A stretch of 63,499 nt of DNA from Clostridiales bacterium (GTDB lineage: Bacteria > Bacillota > Clostridia > Christensenellales > CAG-138): NCBI GenBank assembly GCA_004556165.1, contig SFIR01000009.1:1-63499 (forward strand), read 5' to 3'. Below, in pieces: positions 41,729 through 50,545 of this stretch (position 1 is its first letter; each line of letters opens with the position of its first letter). The translations under genes were made by a program, and so were the position numbers. The notes beneath the pieces are model-generated. The model was not told the DNA's origin and searched no databases. It saw only the letters and a list, made by a program, of their open reading frames with translations.

Positions 41729-42823
41729 ATGAAATACGATCGTGTTTACAACTTCTCCGCCGGCCCCTCCATCCTCCCCGAAGAGGTTCTTGAGAGCGTT
41801 CGTGACAACCTTCTCAATTACAAGGGTTCCGGAATGTGCGTTATGGAGATGAGCCATAGGTCCAAGGTCTTCCAGCAGATCATTGATGAGGCTGAAGCCG
41901 ACCTCCGTGAGCTCATGAATATCCCCGATAACTACAAGGTAATGTTCATTCAGGGCGGTGCGACTCTTCAGTTCGCTATGCTCCCCATGAACCTTATGAA
42001 GAACGGCGTTGCGGATTACATCGTGACCGGCAACTGGTCCAAGAAGGCATACAAGGAAGCTCAGAAGTACGGCAAGATCAATCTTGTTGCAACCAGCGAA
42101 GACCGCAACTTTGCCTATATTCCCGATTGCTCCGATCTTCCCATCAGCGAGGATGCCGACTACGTCTATATCTGCGAGAATGAGACCATCCACGGCACCA
42201 CCTATCAGCAGCTTCCCAACACCAAGGGCAAGATCCTTGTTTCCGACCAGAGCTCCATGTTCCTCTCCAAGCCCTGCAATGTATCCGATTACGGCGTGAT
42301 TTACGGCGGCGTTCAGAAGAATATCGGTCCGGCCGGTATGGTAATCGTAATCATGCGTGAGGACCTCATCCGTGAAGACCTCCCCACTTATGTTCCCACC
42401 TACATGAGCTATGCTACCCATGCAAACAACGGCTCCATGTACAATACCCCCAACTGCTGGAGCATCTATGTCTGCGGCGAAGTCTTTAAGTATCTGAAGA
42501 AGATCGGCGGTCTTGAGGTCATGGCAAAGATGAATGAGGAGAAGGCAAAGATCCTCTATGACTTCCTTGATAATTCCAAGATGTTCCGCGGCACCGTTGA
42601 TAAGGAGTTCCGTTCCCTTATGAACGTTCCCTTCGTCACCGCTTCCAAGGAGACCGATGCAGAGGTTGTTGCAGCTACCAAGGCAGCAGGCTTTGATAAC
42701 CTCAAGGGTCACAAGAGCGTGGGCGGTCTCCGCGCTTCCATCTACAACGCAATGCCCAAGGAAGGCGTTATTGCTCTCGTTGACTTCCTCAAGAAGTACG
42801 AAGCTGAGAACTACAAAGGCTAA
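41729..42823 (+). CDS. serC: phosphoserine aminotransferase
   Basis: 364 aa. PLP enzyme of serine biosynthesis: 3-phosphohydroxypyruvate plus glutamate to phosphoserine. YNFSAGPSILPEEVLE at the N-terminus and the PLP-lysine region YGGVQKNIGPAGMVIVI are diagnostic; LRASIYNAMP near the C-terminus binds substrate. Strong AAAAGGAG site and consistent use of favoured codons suggest high expression. Forms an operon with serA, 23 bp downstream. Confidence 0.97.
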   Translation: MKYDRVYNFSAGPSILPEEVLESVRDNLLNYKGSGMCVMEMSHRSKVFQQIIDEAEADLRELMNIPDNYKVMFIQGGATLQFAMLPMNLMKNGVADYIVTGNWSKKAYKEAQKYGKINLVATSEDRNFAYIPDCSDLPISEDADYVYICENETIHGTTYQQLPNTKGKILVSDQSSMFLSKPCNVSDYGVIYGGVQKNIGPAGMVIVIMREDLIREDLPTYVPTYMSYATHANNGSMYNTPNCWSIYVCGEVFKYLKKIGGLEVMAKMNEEKAKILYDFLDNSKMFRGTVDKEFRSLMNVPFVTASKETDAEVVAATKAAGFDNLKGHKSVGGLRASIYNAMPKEGVIALVDFLKKYEAENYKG

Positions 42824-42846
42824 TTAAACTAAAAGGAGTTAATATT

Positions 42847-43761
42847 ATGCGTATTCTTGCATCAGACGGTATGGAAAAGAATGCTGTCGCAACCCTTCGC
42901 GCACAGGGTCACGAAGTTGTTGAGCAGTTTTATGAGCCCGCAGAACTTGCAGAGCAGGTCAAGAATTTTGACGTTCTCGTTGTAAGGAGTGCAACCAAGG
43001 TTCGCGTCCCCATCATTGATGCGGCATGTGAGACCGGTAGGCTCAAGCTCATCATCCGCGGCGGCGTAGGCATCGACAATATCGACCATGAGTATGCAGA
43101 GAGCAAGGGCATCAAGGTCATGAACACCCCCCGCGCATCCTCTCGGTCCGTTGCAGAGCTGGCTCTCGGTCATATGCTTTCATGCGCACGCTTCATCTCC
43201 ATCGCAGGTCACACCATGCGTGAGGACAAATGGGAGAAGAAGGCATACGGCAAGGGCATCGAGCTCGGCGGAAGGACTCTCGGCATCGTTGGCTACGGCC
43301 GTATCGGTCAGGCACTCGGCAAGCTTGCAAAGGCTATCGGCATGAATGTTATCGCATTCGATATCCATCATGTCCCCGGAATCGAAGAACAGCTCGGCAT
43401 CCCCTATGTTGAGATGGATGAACTGCTTGCAAAGTCGGATTTCATCAGCGTACACGCTCCCGCAGTTGACGGCGGCAAACTTATCAATGCTGAGAACATC
43501 GCAAAGATGAAGGATGGCGTTATCATCATCAATACCAGCCGCGGCAGCAATGTTGACGAGGACGCTCTCCTTGAAGCTCTCAACAGCGGTAAGGTTCGTT
43601 CCGCAGGTCTTGACGTATTCGCTGATGAGCCTGCAACCAACCATGCTCTTTACAGCCATCCCATGGTTTCATGCACTCCTCACATCGGCGCAGCAACCAA
43701 GGAAGCTCAGACCCGTATCGGCGCAGAGATTGTTGATATCATCGGCAAGTTCTTTGCATAA
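42847..43761 (+). CDS. serA: D-3-phosphoglycerate dehydrogenase, short form without ACT domain
   Basis: 304 aa. First step of serine synthesis: 3-phosphoglycerate plus NAD+ to 3-phosphohydroxypyruvate. NAD-binding LGIVGYGRIGQALGKLAKAIGM (near 140), catalytic Arg in NTSRGSNVDE, Glu in DVFADEP and His in CTPHIGAAT. The protein ends shortly after this domain, so it lacks the ASB and C-terminal ACT domains that give serine feedback in longer SerA proteins. Control may therefore be transcriptional only. Confidence 0.95.
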   Translation: MRILASDGMEKNAVATLRAQGHEVVEQFYEPAELAEQVKNFDVLVVRSATKVRVPIIDAACETGRLKLIIRGGVGIDNIDHEYAESKGIKVMNTPRASSRSVAELALGHMLSCARFISIAGHTMREDKWEKKAYGKGIELGGRTLGIVGYGRIGQALGKLAKAIGMNVIAFDIHHVPGIEEQLGIPYVEMDELLAKSDFISVHAPAVDGGKLINAENIAKMKDGVIIINTSRGSNVDEDALLEALNSGKVRSAGLDVFADEPATNHALYSHPMVSCTPHIGAATKEAQTRIGAEIVDIIGKFFA

Positions 43762-43781
43762 TAGATAACGGTAAGGTTAAT

Positions 43782-43812
43782 GCACCGCTCTCTGATTCGG
43801 AGCGGTGCTTTT
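43782..43812 (+). terminator. terminator of serC-serA
   Basis: GCACCGCTC / GAGCGGTGC (9-bp perfect stem) followed by TTTT. Confidence 0.85.
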
Positions 43813-43872
43813 AGTGTCCGGATTATATTTGCTTATTTTTTGCGGTGTCACGCAAAATTCGAGCGAATACTG

Positions 43873-43901
43873 TTGACAAGACGATTTTTCAATGGCATAA
43901 T
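43873..43901 (+). promoter_or_regulatory. promoter of arcC
   Basis: TTGACA (43873-43878), 17-bp spacer, CATAAT (43896-43901). Confidence 0.75.
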
Positions 43902-43953
43902 AAATCATCGCGGCAGAAAAAACTGCCAATAGAATTTAATACGGAGAAAGAGA

Positions 43954-44892
43954 ATGAGCAAGATAGTTATCGCCCTCGGCGGCAATGCGCTTCAGGAAGC
44001 AGGAATGCCTGCGACCGCAGAATCCCAGCTTGAAGTTGTTGAGAAGACTTCCGAATACATCGCGGACATCATACAAGAAGGCTATGATGTAGTCCTCGCA
44101 CACGGCAACGGTCCCCAGGTCGGCAGGATAGTTATTCAGAATGAGTACGCTTCCGCCGTTACTCCTGCAATGCCTTTTGATGTTTGCGGCGCAATGAGCC
44201 AGGGCTATATCGGTTACCATATGCAGCAGGGCCTTGAAAAGGTACTGCGCAGCCGCGGCATAAATAAGAGGGTCGCAACTGTTGTTACTCAGGTCGTTGT
44301 TGATAAGGATGACCCGAAGTTCAAAAATCCCAGCAAGCCCATAGGTCCTTTCTATACAGAGGATGAAGCCAAGAAGCTGAAAGAGGAGAAGGGTTATACA
44401 ATGAAGGAGGATGCAGGCCGTGGCTGGCGCCGCGTCGTCGCATCACCCATGCCCGTTGAGATTGTTGAGCTTGACGCGGTCAAATGCCTAATCGGCGGAG
44501 GCTTTATTCCCATCACTGTCGGCGGCGGCGGTATACCCGTTATCAGGAACGAGCAGGGCAACTTTGTTGGCACCGCAGCCGTTATTGATAAGGATCTTGC
44601 ATCCGAACGCCTCGCAGAGGATATTGATGCCGATGCGCTCGTCATCCTTACCGCAGTCGAAAAGGTATGCATCAATTTCGGTAAGCCCGAGCAGAAGGCG
44701 CTTTCAACCATGACCGTTGATGAAGCCCATAAGTACATGGCGGAAGGGCATTTTGCTCCCGGCTCAATGCTTCCCAAGGTCGAAGCAGCCGTTAAGTTCG
44801 TAATGAGCAAGCCCGGCAGGAAAGCGATCATAACCTCCCTTGATAAGGCGGTTGAGGCTCTCGAAGGCAAAGCCGGTACAACCATCGCTTAA
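43954..44892 (+). CDS. arcC: carbamate kinase
   Basis: 312 aa. Makes ATP from carbamoyl phosphate and ADP. Motifs: VIALGGNALQ, HGNGPQVG, AMSQGYIGYHMQQ, VGGGGIPVI and AVIDKDLASERLA. It stands alone with its own promoter and terminator; arginine deiminase and ornithine carbamoyltransferase are not beside it, so its carbamoyl phosphate source (agmatine, purine/allantoin-type or oxamate catabolism, or distant arc genes) is unknown. Confidence 0.96.
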   Translation: MSKIVIALGGNALQEAGMPATAESQLEVVEKTSEYIADIIQEGYDVVLAHGNGPQVGRIVIQNEYASAVTPAMPFDVCGAMSQGYIGYHMQQGLEKVLRSRGINKRVATVVTQVVVDKDDPKFKNPSKPIGPFYTEDEAKKLKEEKGYTMKEDAGRGWRRVVASPMPVEIVELDAVKCLIGGGFIPITVGGGGIPVIRNEQGNFVGTAAVIDKDLASERLAEDIDADALVILTAVEKVCINFGKPEQKALSTMTVDEAHKYMAEGHFAPGSMLPKVEAAVKFVMSKPGRKAIITSLDKAVEALEGKAGTTIA

Positions 44893-44909
44893 TCAAATGT
44901 AAACAAAAA

Positions 44910-44944
44910 AGGCCCACTGAGGAATAATCCCCGGTGGGCTTTTC
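44910..44944. terminator. bidirectional terminator between arcC and murI
   Basis: GGCCCACTGAGG / CCCCGGTGGGCT stem with A and T runs on its two sides. Confidence 0.8.
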
Positions 44945-44956
44945 GCATGGAAAAAT

Positions 44957-45745
44957 TCAGCGTGAATATACGGGCAGGCTGAGAAAATACTCGAACAAAG
45001 GCTGAAGCTCATCCGAATTGCCGCTTGTGAAGAAATTTATTTCAGCTTTCCCGTCTCTGCTTTCAATCCCGTTGGATTCAAGAACACGCCCAAGCTGCTT
45101 GACTGTACCGATATTTCCGTCAAACAGCATGTGTTCACCCGTGAAATGCATGGAAAAATAACGGTCAATGGCGCCTGCAATGAATGGGTAATGGGTGCAT
45201 CCGAGCACAACGGCGTCAGCCTTCATGCCGTGGTATTTCGAAAGATTGGCGGAAAGAATATCGTCAAAAGCATCGTCAGCAAGAATTCCGCGTTCAATCC
45301 TGTTGACAAGACCGCTGCATCCGATGCTGATGACGCGCTCGGGGTCGGGCATACGGCTGAGAAGAGCACGATATCTTGCAATATGCGTGGTAGCTTCGGT
45401 CGCGAGCATGAAAACCTTGCCGTCACCGGGCATTTCGCAGGCAGGCTTTATCGCAGGCTCCATGCTGATAACGGGAACATCAAGCTTCTGCCTTAGGATG
45501 TTTATGGAGGCGCTTGTTGCGGTGTTGCAGGCAATGACGAGAGCCTTTACGCCGTGATCGAGCAGGAAATCAGCCGCATTCGAAGTAAGCTGAAGTATCT
45601 CCTTTTCGCTGCGGTCTCCGTAAGGCGCATTTGCGTTATCGCCATAATAGATGAAATTTTCATGCGGCAGAAGACGAACGGCATCGCGGAGAAGACTTAT
45701 TCCGCCCATGCCCGAATCGAAAATGCCAACGGGACGACTATCCAT
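44957..45745 (-). CDS. murI: glutamate racemase
   Basis: 262 aa. Supplies D-glutamate for peptidoglycan. Two catalytic cysteines are visible, in ACNTATS (near 70) and GCTHYP (near 180); IGIFDSGMGG-type start (VGIFDSGMGGISLL) and YYGDNANAPYG are typical. ATG 45745 is chosen because it begins the conserved domain directly; an in-frame TTG 15 bp upstream is possible and neither has a clear ribosome site, suggesting coupling to citXG, which ends 21 bp before. Confidence 0.95.
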   Translation of the reverse strand: MDSRPVGIFDSGMGGISLLRDAVRLLPHENFIYYGDNANAPYGDRSEKEILQLTSNAADFLLDHGVKALVIACNTATSASINILRQKLDVPVISMEPAIKPACEMPGDGKVFMLATEATTHIARYRALLSRMPDPERVISIGCSGLVNRIERGILADDAFDDILSANLSKYHGMKADAVVLGCTHYPFIAGAIDRYFSMHFTGEHMLFDGNIGTVKQLGRVLESNGIESRDGKAEINFFTSGNSDELQPLFEYFLSLPVYSR

Positions 45746-45766
45746 GGCCCAAAAATCCAATCTTTA

Positions 45767-47083
45767 TTATCTGAAAAACTCTTTGAGTGAATAGAGAAAC
45801 ATTGCGCACGCCAGCGTATCGGCAGCTCCTCCGCAGCTGATGTTCAGCCGGATAAGCTCATCATCAAAGGCCAAAAGGTCTGCTTCTGTAAGCTGCATGC
45901 CTTTACAAAGCAGATCGGAGGCATGCTTTTTTACATATTCCGCGCCATAAATGCCTCCTCGCTTTAGTGCATTGGTATCATCGGTAAGCGACATCGCACT
46001 CAAAAGCGCGTAGCACCAAGGATCAACATGCGTATCGAGCTTGGAAAAGGATTCATAGCATTGAAGCGCTTCCTTAACGGCAGGAAAACCGTTCATCGCC
46101 TGCGCTCTTGCGCCGCCGACGCCGTACAGCATGCGCATCCTCGCGCCGTTGCTGCATTCCGTTTCGGGTATCTCCTGAAATGCCGCAAGCTCGGCGGCAT
46201 GCTTCGTTATACCCTCTATGAGGCTCACTCCGCTTTCATAACCGTTGGCAATAAGCCTTGCACCGGCGGAAATAAGAAGACCGAGCGAATATATCGCACC
46301 GCGGTGCGTGTTTACACCATCGGTGGCGGAATACATGGCATCTTCGGCTTTCTTCCCGATATCCTGGAGCAGAAGCATGAGGTCGGCAGGGGAGGAATAT
46401 TGGCAGCTTATATCAGCCATTTTGACGAAAAAAGGCTTTATTGCCGCGGCACTTTTTTCAAAGCTCACAATATCCATGTCGGAATTCGCGCCGCTGTTGA
46501 TCTCATCGACAAGCCCGGGCTTGGGCGAAAGATGTACTTCCCGTATAAGCGCATCATAGCCAAGGCGACCGAGGAGGCGGCAGAGCTCGGCAGCAAATGC
46601 CGCGTTTGTTGTTTTCTGAAGCTCATTTACGGAATGTGCGCGGCTTCTTGCACAAACAGCAGCCATGTCTCCGCAGATAATGCATCTGCGAGGTTCACTT
46701 CTCGATAGCTTATTGCCGCTTATGTCAATGACATCGAGGTCGAACCATCTGCCGATCGGGGAAGTATCCTCAATCTCAAGCATGAGCTTTTTAAGCTCTT
46801 CCGCTGACAGCTTGGAAACAACGAATGCTTCGCAGCCGGTATTCGCTGAAAACCGTTCTAAATGCACTATTGAATCACCGAGGCGCTCCTTTATCAGCTC
46901 GATACCTGTTTTGAAAGCAAAACCGATCAGGGGCGAATTCTTGACCGGCCCTGCGATATTCAGCGTAAAGCATAACAAAGGAAGACCGTATTCTTTTATC
47001 AGCTCGGTCTGATGCTTTGCCCTCTCCTCACGGCGCAGAGCCATATCCTCAACTTCAACTGTAGAGTATAGTTTATTCGGCAT
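45767..47083 (-). CDS. citXG: CitX-CitG fusion: citrate lyase prosthetic-group transferase and precursor synthase
   Basis: 438 aa. Residues 1-165 are CitX (holo-ACP synthase): REERAKHQTELI, FTLNIAGPVKNS, GRWFDLDVID, RRCIICG...CARSRAHSVNEL. Residues 170-438 are CitG (triphosphoribosyl-dephospho-CoA synthase): EVHLSPKPGLVDEINSGANSDMD, DGVNTHRGAIYSLG. Together they make and attach the CoA-like prosthetic group of the acyl carrier CitD. The fusion is known in Firmicutes. The ATG at 47083 overlaps the end of the preceding RCC1 gene (ATGCCGAATAA), indicating coupled translation. Confidence 0.93.
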   Translation of the reverse strand: MPNKLYSTVEVEDMALRREERAKHQTELIKEYGLPLLCFTLNIAGPVKNSPLIGFAFKTGIELIKERLGDSIVHLERFSANTGCEAFVVSKLSAEELKKLMLEIEDTSPIGRWFDLDVIDISGNKLSRSEPRRCIICGDMAAVCARSRAHSVNELQKTTNAAFAAELCRLLGRLGYDALIREVHLSPKPGLVDEINSGANSDMDIVSFEKSAAAIKPFFVKMADISCQYSSPADLMLLLQDIGKKAEDAMYSATDGVNTHRGAIYSLGLLISAGARLIANGYESGVSLIEGITKHAAELAAFQEIPETECSNGARMRMLYGVGGARAQAMNGFPAVKEALQCYESFSKLDTHVDPWCYALLSAMSLTDDTNALKRGGIYGAEYVKKHASDLLCKGMQLTEADLLAFDDELIRLNISCGGAADTLACAMFLYSLKEFFR

Positions 47084-48782
47084 TAAAAGTATAACTGCCG
47101 GCATCGGCATTATCGCCTATGACGGTATAATCCCCGTTTGAAAATACGATGATAGTGAAATCGCCTCCTGCAGCGATTGCGGCAACATCCGTAAAACCGG
47201 AAACATTGCACTGCCCGAAGGTGTTATCCCCGACGGCAACGACGGTTCCGTCGCTCCGCAGCCCGACTGTATGGTTATTGCCTGCGGATATTGCGACAAT
47301 ATCGCTCCATGCGGAAACATTACACTGCTTGGCCGAGTTGTTGCCGGCTGCCAGGCATTTTCCGTCATTTTGCAGCCCGACGATGTGGTTTTCACCTGCG
47401 CAAATCGCAGTGATATTTCTCCAGCTGCCGACATTCAGCTGCCCCATGGAATCATCCCCGACAGCAAAGACTCTGCCCTCATTATTAAGTGCATACGATG
47501 TCTGGCTGCCGCATGCAACGGCAATAATATCATGCCATGCTTCGGTCATGCGCTGCCCGTAGTAATTCCAGCCGCAGGACAGTACCTTGCCGCTTCCGGT
47601 AAGCCCTATCGAATGATACCTGCCGCATGCGACTGCCACAATATTCTTCCAATCGTCGACCTTATGCCTGTCATAGCTTGAAGCACCCTTTGCAACAACT
47701 GTACCGTTTGAACGGACCCCGAGCAGAAAAGCGGATTTACCGACGGCAATGCTTTCGATGTTGGCCCAGTTCGGTGCGGATATCGACCAACCGGAACCCA
47801 GAAGCGTTATTGAGCCGTTCATATCAAGGTATGCGCCAAGCTCGCTTCCGCCGGCAGCGGCGGAACGTGCGATCCTCGCTCTTATATCGGCAATCATATC
47901 AGCGGAGCGTTCGTATCCTTCGGATACCGTCAGAAGAAGGGAAAGCGCGGAGCGGTAATCGCCTGCGTCGTAATAGGCGCAGGCCTGTTCGTATCGGAGC
48001 CGATCTCTTTCAGCCATAACGTTTTCGGCGGAAAACATGCTGCTGTATGAGAAAAATTCTTCAATGAGCTCGGTATCTTCGTTGGCAAGTGCTTTGAGCA
48101 TTGCCTCACTCCAGTCATTGCTGATGCGTGTAAGCATGTCTGATAGCATAGCGTCGCTCGTGCATTTGCGAGCGTTATTGTAGCATCGGTATGCGTTTGC
48201 AAGCTCGTAACGCTCAAGAAGATCCCTGCCCTCGGCGTACCAGAGCTCGCTTATCTCATCGGAACGATCCTTGCTGCAAAGCGAAAAGAACTGAGCGGCA
48301 GCCTCGTATTCACCCTTAATTATGCATTCGGCAGCGTAAGAGATACGCACGGAATCAATCTCAACGGAATAGGTATCGGAATTGATGCAATCAAAGTTTG
48401 CTTCCGCAAGGTCGGGATCAGAAGCATAAAGAGCCTTGCCGCGCTCAAAATATGCTTCATCAATGCTTTCAAATACGGATTCATCTGCATTTGCCCTTTG
48501 GTAGCAGGCATATGCGCCGTCAAGATCGCCGGACTGCATTTTGGCATTCCCTGCACGCAGCCATGAATCCAATGCCATTGCAGAGCTGTTGCGGTAGCCC
48601 GGTATGGTCGAAAATGTCATAGCGGCGCGCTGATAGTCGCCCGAATTGTAGAGCGCAGCAGCCTTTGAGTAGGTATTGCCGGGTTCTATGTAACGAGGAT
48701 AAACGAATTTGACGAATACCGCAAGCGAAGCCACGATAAGGACTCCGATCAGTGTGCCGATGATCGCGGTTGCTTTTTTCAC
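47073..48782 (-). CDS. membrane-anchored TPR plus RCC1-repeat protein inside the citrate lyase operon
   Basis: 569 aa. An N-terminal transmembrane segment (IIGTLIGVLIVASLAVFVKFVYP, residues 6-28) is followed by TPR-like helical repeats (about 38-290: AAALYNSGDYQRAAMTFSTI, GNAKMQSGDLDGAYACYQRA, ACAYYDAGDYRSALSLLL). The last 240 residues carry about six RCC1-like blades (DWKNIVAVACGRYHSIGL, SWRNITAICAGENHIVGL, AWSDIVAISAGNNHTVGL). The repeats should form a beta-propeller outside the membrane. GTG start overlaps the citC stop (GTGA), and its own end overlaps citXG, so it belongs firmly to this operon. No known link to citrate lyase; function unknown. Confidence 0.85.
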   Translation of the reverse strand: MKKATAIIGTLIGVLIVASLAVFVKFVYPRYIEPGNTYSKAAALYNSGDYQRAAMTFSTIPGYRNSSAMALDSWLRAGNAKMQSGDLDGAYACYQRANADESVFESIDEAYFERGKALYASDPDLAEANFDCINSDTYSVEIDSVRISYAAECIIKGEYEAAAQFFSLCSKDRSDEISELWYAEGRDLLERYELANAYRCYNNARKCTSDAMLSDMLTRISNDWSEAMLKALANEDTELIEEFFSYSSMFSAENVMAERDRLRYEQACAYYDAGDYRSALSLLLTVSEGYERSADMIADIRARIARSAAAGGSELGAYLDMNGSITLLGSGWSISAPNWANIESIAVGKSAFLLGVRSNGTVVAKGASSYDRHKVDDWKNIVAVACGRYHSIGLTGSGKVLSCGWNYYGQRMTEAWHDIIAVACGSQTSYALNNEGRVFAVGDDSMGQLNVGSWRNITAICAGENHIVGLQNDGKCLAAGNNSAKQCNVSAWSDIVAISAGNNHTVGLRSDGTVVAVGDNTFGQCNVSGFTDVAAIAAGGDFTIIVFSNGDYTVIGDNADAGSYTFNAE

Positions 48783-49759
48783 AGCTCAATACCTCTTTCT
48801 TTTATGTACTCCAAGCTTGTTGTCGGGAGTAAACTTTTAAGTAAAGCATCATCATGCTCGCGAATTGCTTTACGCACCATGCTTGCGCTGATGCCGTCCT
48901 TACGGGGAAGCTCGATGACCTCTATGCCGTAGGTTGGCAGGAGCTTTTTCATCATTTCATTGTAAGCATTTGTTACGACGCAATACGGCTCTGAACCGAC
49001 AAAACGCTTCGTGATGCCAAGCGCAGGCGCAATGCGTTTGCCGAACAGCGTGAGATCAAGCTCAGCGTTTATCGATGCAGCGTCCTGCGTTGATTTAATG
49101 AAATAGGTGGGGAAGGTCGAATGTGAAATGATGTAATCTCCGCTTTCGTGCAGGATAAGGTTCATAATATCCCGAGTCCCGCGGCGCACCATCTCGAATC
49201 TGTCACGAAAAGAAAAATCGGAAGCATCTTCGCTCACAATGAATACATGCAGCGTATCGACCTGAGCTGCTGCGGTCTCCATTAGGTATCTGTGCCCGAG
49301 CGTGAACGGATTGCAGTTTGCGACAACCGCGCCCTGAATTCCCGTACCTTTCTCAAGTGAATCAAGATAGGAGCTAAGCCCGTTACGGCTGTTCTCCATG
49401 TAGACGACTTCATCGGTCGATGCAAGCGTGAAGAAACCCAAACTCCGAAACAAAAATTCGTTCTGCGCTTTTGTGAAAAGGAAGAGCCTGCGCCTGCCGC
49501 TCATATAAGCGATGCTAACGAGCCTGCTGACGATGGAAGCAGCACCGCCTTCGCCTTGAAGACTGTCATCAACAGCAATGTATTTTAAAATGTTGCCGCA
49601 TAGAGAGCCCGTGCCGACGATATTCTCGTCATCATCATAAAGGTTGACGGTGACTTCGGCTCCGCCCTCGTATTTTAGCCCCATTTTTTCAAGAAAACGG
49701 CATGTCTCTGCGAGCCTGCATCCGTCAATATTTCTGATTTCGGAAGTACTGAAGCTCAA
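48779..49759 (-). CDS. citC: [citrate (pro-3S)-lyase] ligase
   Basis: 326 aa. Acetylates the prosthetic group of citrate lyase with acetate and ATP. N-terminal acetyltransferase-like domain (1-130), then the nucleotidyltransferase-like domain with VVANCNPFTLGHRYLMETAA (HxGH-type site) near residue 145 and ISASMVRKAIRE near the C-terminus. It lies between citD and the RCC1 gene with 4-bp overlap to the latter. Confidence 0.95.
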   Translation of the reverse strand: MSFSTSEIRNIDGCRLAETCRFLEKMGLKYEGGAEVTVNLYDDDENIVGTGSLCGNILKYIAVDDSLQGEGGAASIVSRLVSIAYMSGRRRLFLFTKAQNEFLFRSLGFFTLASTDEVVYMENSRNGLSSYLDSLEKGTGIQGAVVANCNPFTLGHRYLMETAAAQVDTLHVFIVSEDASDFSFRDRFEMVRRGTRDIMNLILHESGDYIISHSTFPTYFIKSTQDAASINAELDLTLFGKRIAPALGITKRFVGSEPYCVVTNAYNEMMKKLLPTYGIEVIELPRKDGISASMVRKAIREHDDALLKSLLPTTSLEYIKERGIEL

Positions 49760-49774
49760 ATCGGTTTCCCTTTC

Positions 49775-50062
49775 TTACCCTTCAATATAGTGCTTGCATT
49801 CGGCAGCGCGGTATGCTGCTGCCTGCGTGCGTGCAATAACGGTGCAGTCAAGCGCACCCTTATCAACTGCGGTGACGTATGCGCTTTCGACACCTATATC
49901 CTTCAGGGTATCGAGTATCACATTCCTGATCTGATTGCCGTACTGGGTCTTGACGTCGCTCTCAAGCTCAAGCGAGATGCCATCGGTATCTTTGGGCTCG
50001 ATAGTTATAATAATATCGCTGGATTCCATTGTCCCGGCAACGCCTGTGGTAGTTATCTTCAT
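49775..50062 (-). CDS. citD: citrate lyase acyl carrier protein (gamma subunit)
   Basis: 95 aa. Carries the phosphoribosyl-dephospho-CoA arm. Ser14 in GTMESSD corresponds to the modified serine of known CitD proteins; the typical segments SLELESDVKTQYGNQIRNVI and GALDCTVIARTQAAAYRA are present. First gene of the minus-strand group citD-citC-RCC1-citXG-murI. The alpha and beta subunit genes citF and citE, normally adjacent, are not in the window. Confidence 0.93.
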   Translation of the reverse strand: MKITTTGVAGTMESSDIIITIEPKDTDGISLELESDVKTQYGNQIRNVILDTLKDIGVESAYVTAVDKGALDCTVIARTQAAAYRAAECKHYIEG

Positions 50063-50226
50063 AATATTCCTCCGAAATCGGTTGATCTTTTATAAAGCGA
50101 GGGTAATGTGGATACATCCCAACTCACTTTATATCGTAACTCAAAAGACATGATTTTGCAATAGTGAATCGGAAATAGTTCGTAAGAAAATCAGTACAGC
50201 GCGGCAAATATAACATGTCAAAGGGG

Positions 50227-50255
50227 TTGACAGAAAAAGAATACGGAATTAGAAT
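50227..50255 (+). promoter_or_regulatory. promoter upstream of the 35-codon ORF
   Basis: TTGACA (50227-50232), 17-bp spacer, TAGAAT (50250-50255). Confidence 0.75.
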
Positions 50256-50301
50256 AAATATGTAAGCAAAGCTTGCATAAAAATATTGAAAGGAGCGGAA
50301 T

Positions 50302-50409
50302 ATGGACATAGACGGCAGTACAGGCGTTGGGCGATGTGGGTCACATAGCGCGATGAGTATCGGCAGGGAAGGCAGTCTCTCCGTATTCTCTCCGTGCATT
50401 TCTCTTTAA
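50302..50409 (+). CDS. possible 35-aa peptide upstream of mgtE
   Basis: ATG 50302 with AAAGGAGCGG directly upstream, stop TAA at 50407-50409. The peptide starts MDIDGSTGVGRCGSHSAMSI and ends SPCISL; it has no membrane helix. A near-consensus promoter lies 47 bp before it. It may be a real small protein or a leader peptide for mgtE, which starts 136 bp later but also has its own promoter. Confidence 0.45.
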   Translation: MDIDGSTGVGRCGSHSAMSIGREGSLSVFSPCISL

Positions 50410-50459
50410 TACCTTTTGATCCAATTGCATACTTCGCTGCTCTCATCGGACATTGGGCT

Positions 50460-50488
50460 TTGCCGAATGGCTTCTTGCCTATTATAAA
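50460..50488 (+). promoter_or_regulatory. promoter of mgtE
   Basis: TTGCCG (50460-50465), 17-bp spacer, TATAAA (50483-50488). Confidence 0.65.
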
Positions 50489-50545
50489 AATACGGCATGC
50501 TTTTGAATGGGAGTAAGGTTCGCCATATTGATTCCGAGAACAAAA

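Larger units (their letters stand above)
50063..50545. other. divergent spacer between citD and mgtE
   Basis: 483 bp. Apart from the promoters and the 35-codon ORF listed separately I find no known element; in particular the M-box and other magnesium riboswitch sequences are not recognised. Confidence 0.5.

Noticed and set aside
41711..42712. 333-codon minus-strand frame
   Set aside because: Exact antisense of serC; the open frame follows from serC codon bias.
50124..50399. 91-codon minus-strand frame between citD and mgtE
   Set aside because: No ribosome site, atypical composition; the plus-strand 35-codon ORF in the same place has much better signals.
50063..50545. Magnesium riboswitch (M-box) upstream of mgtE
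   Set aside because: I looked for the conserved M-box segments and could not find them; only a short ORF and promoters are supported.
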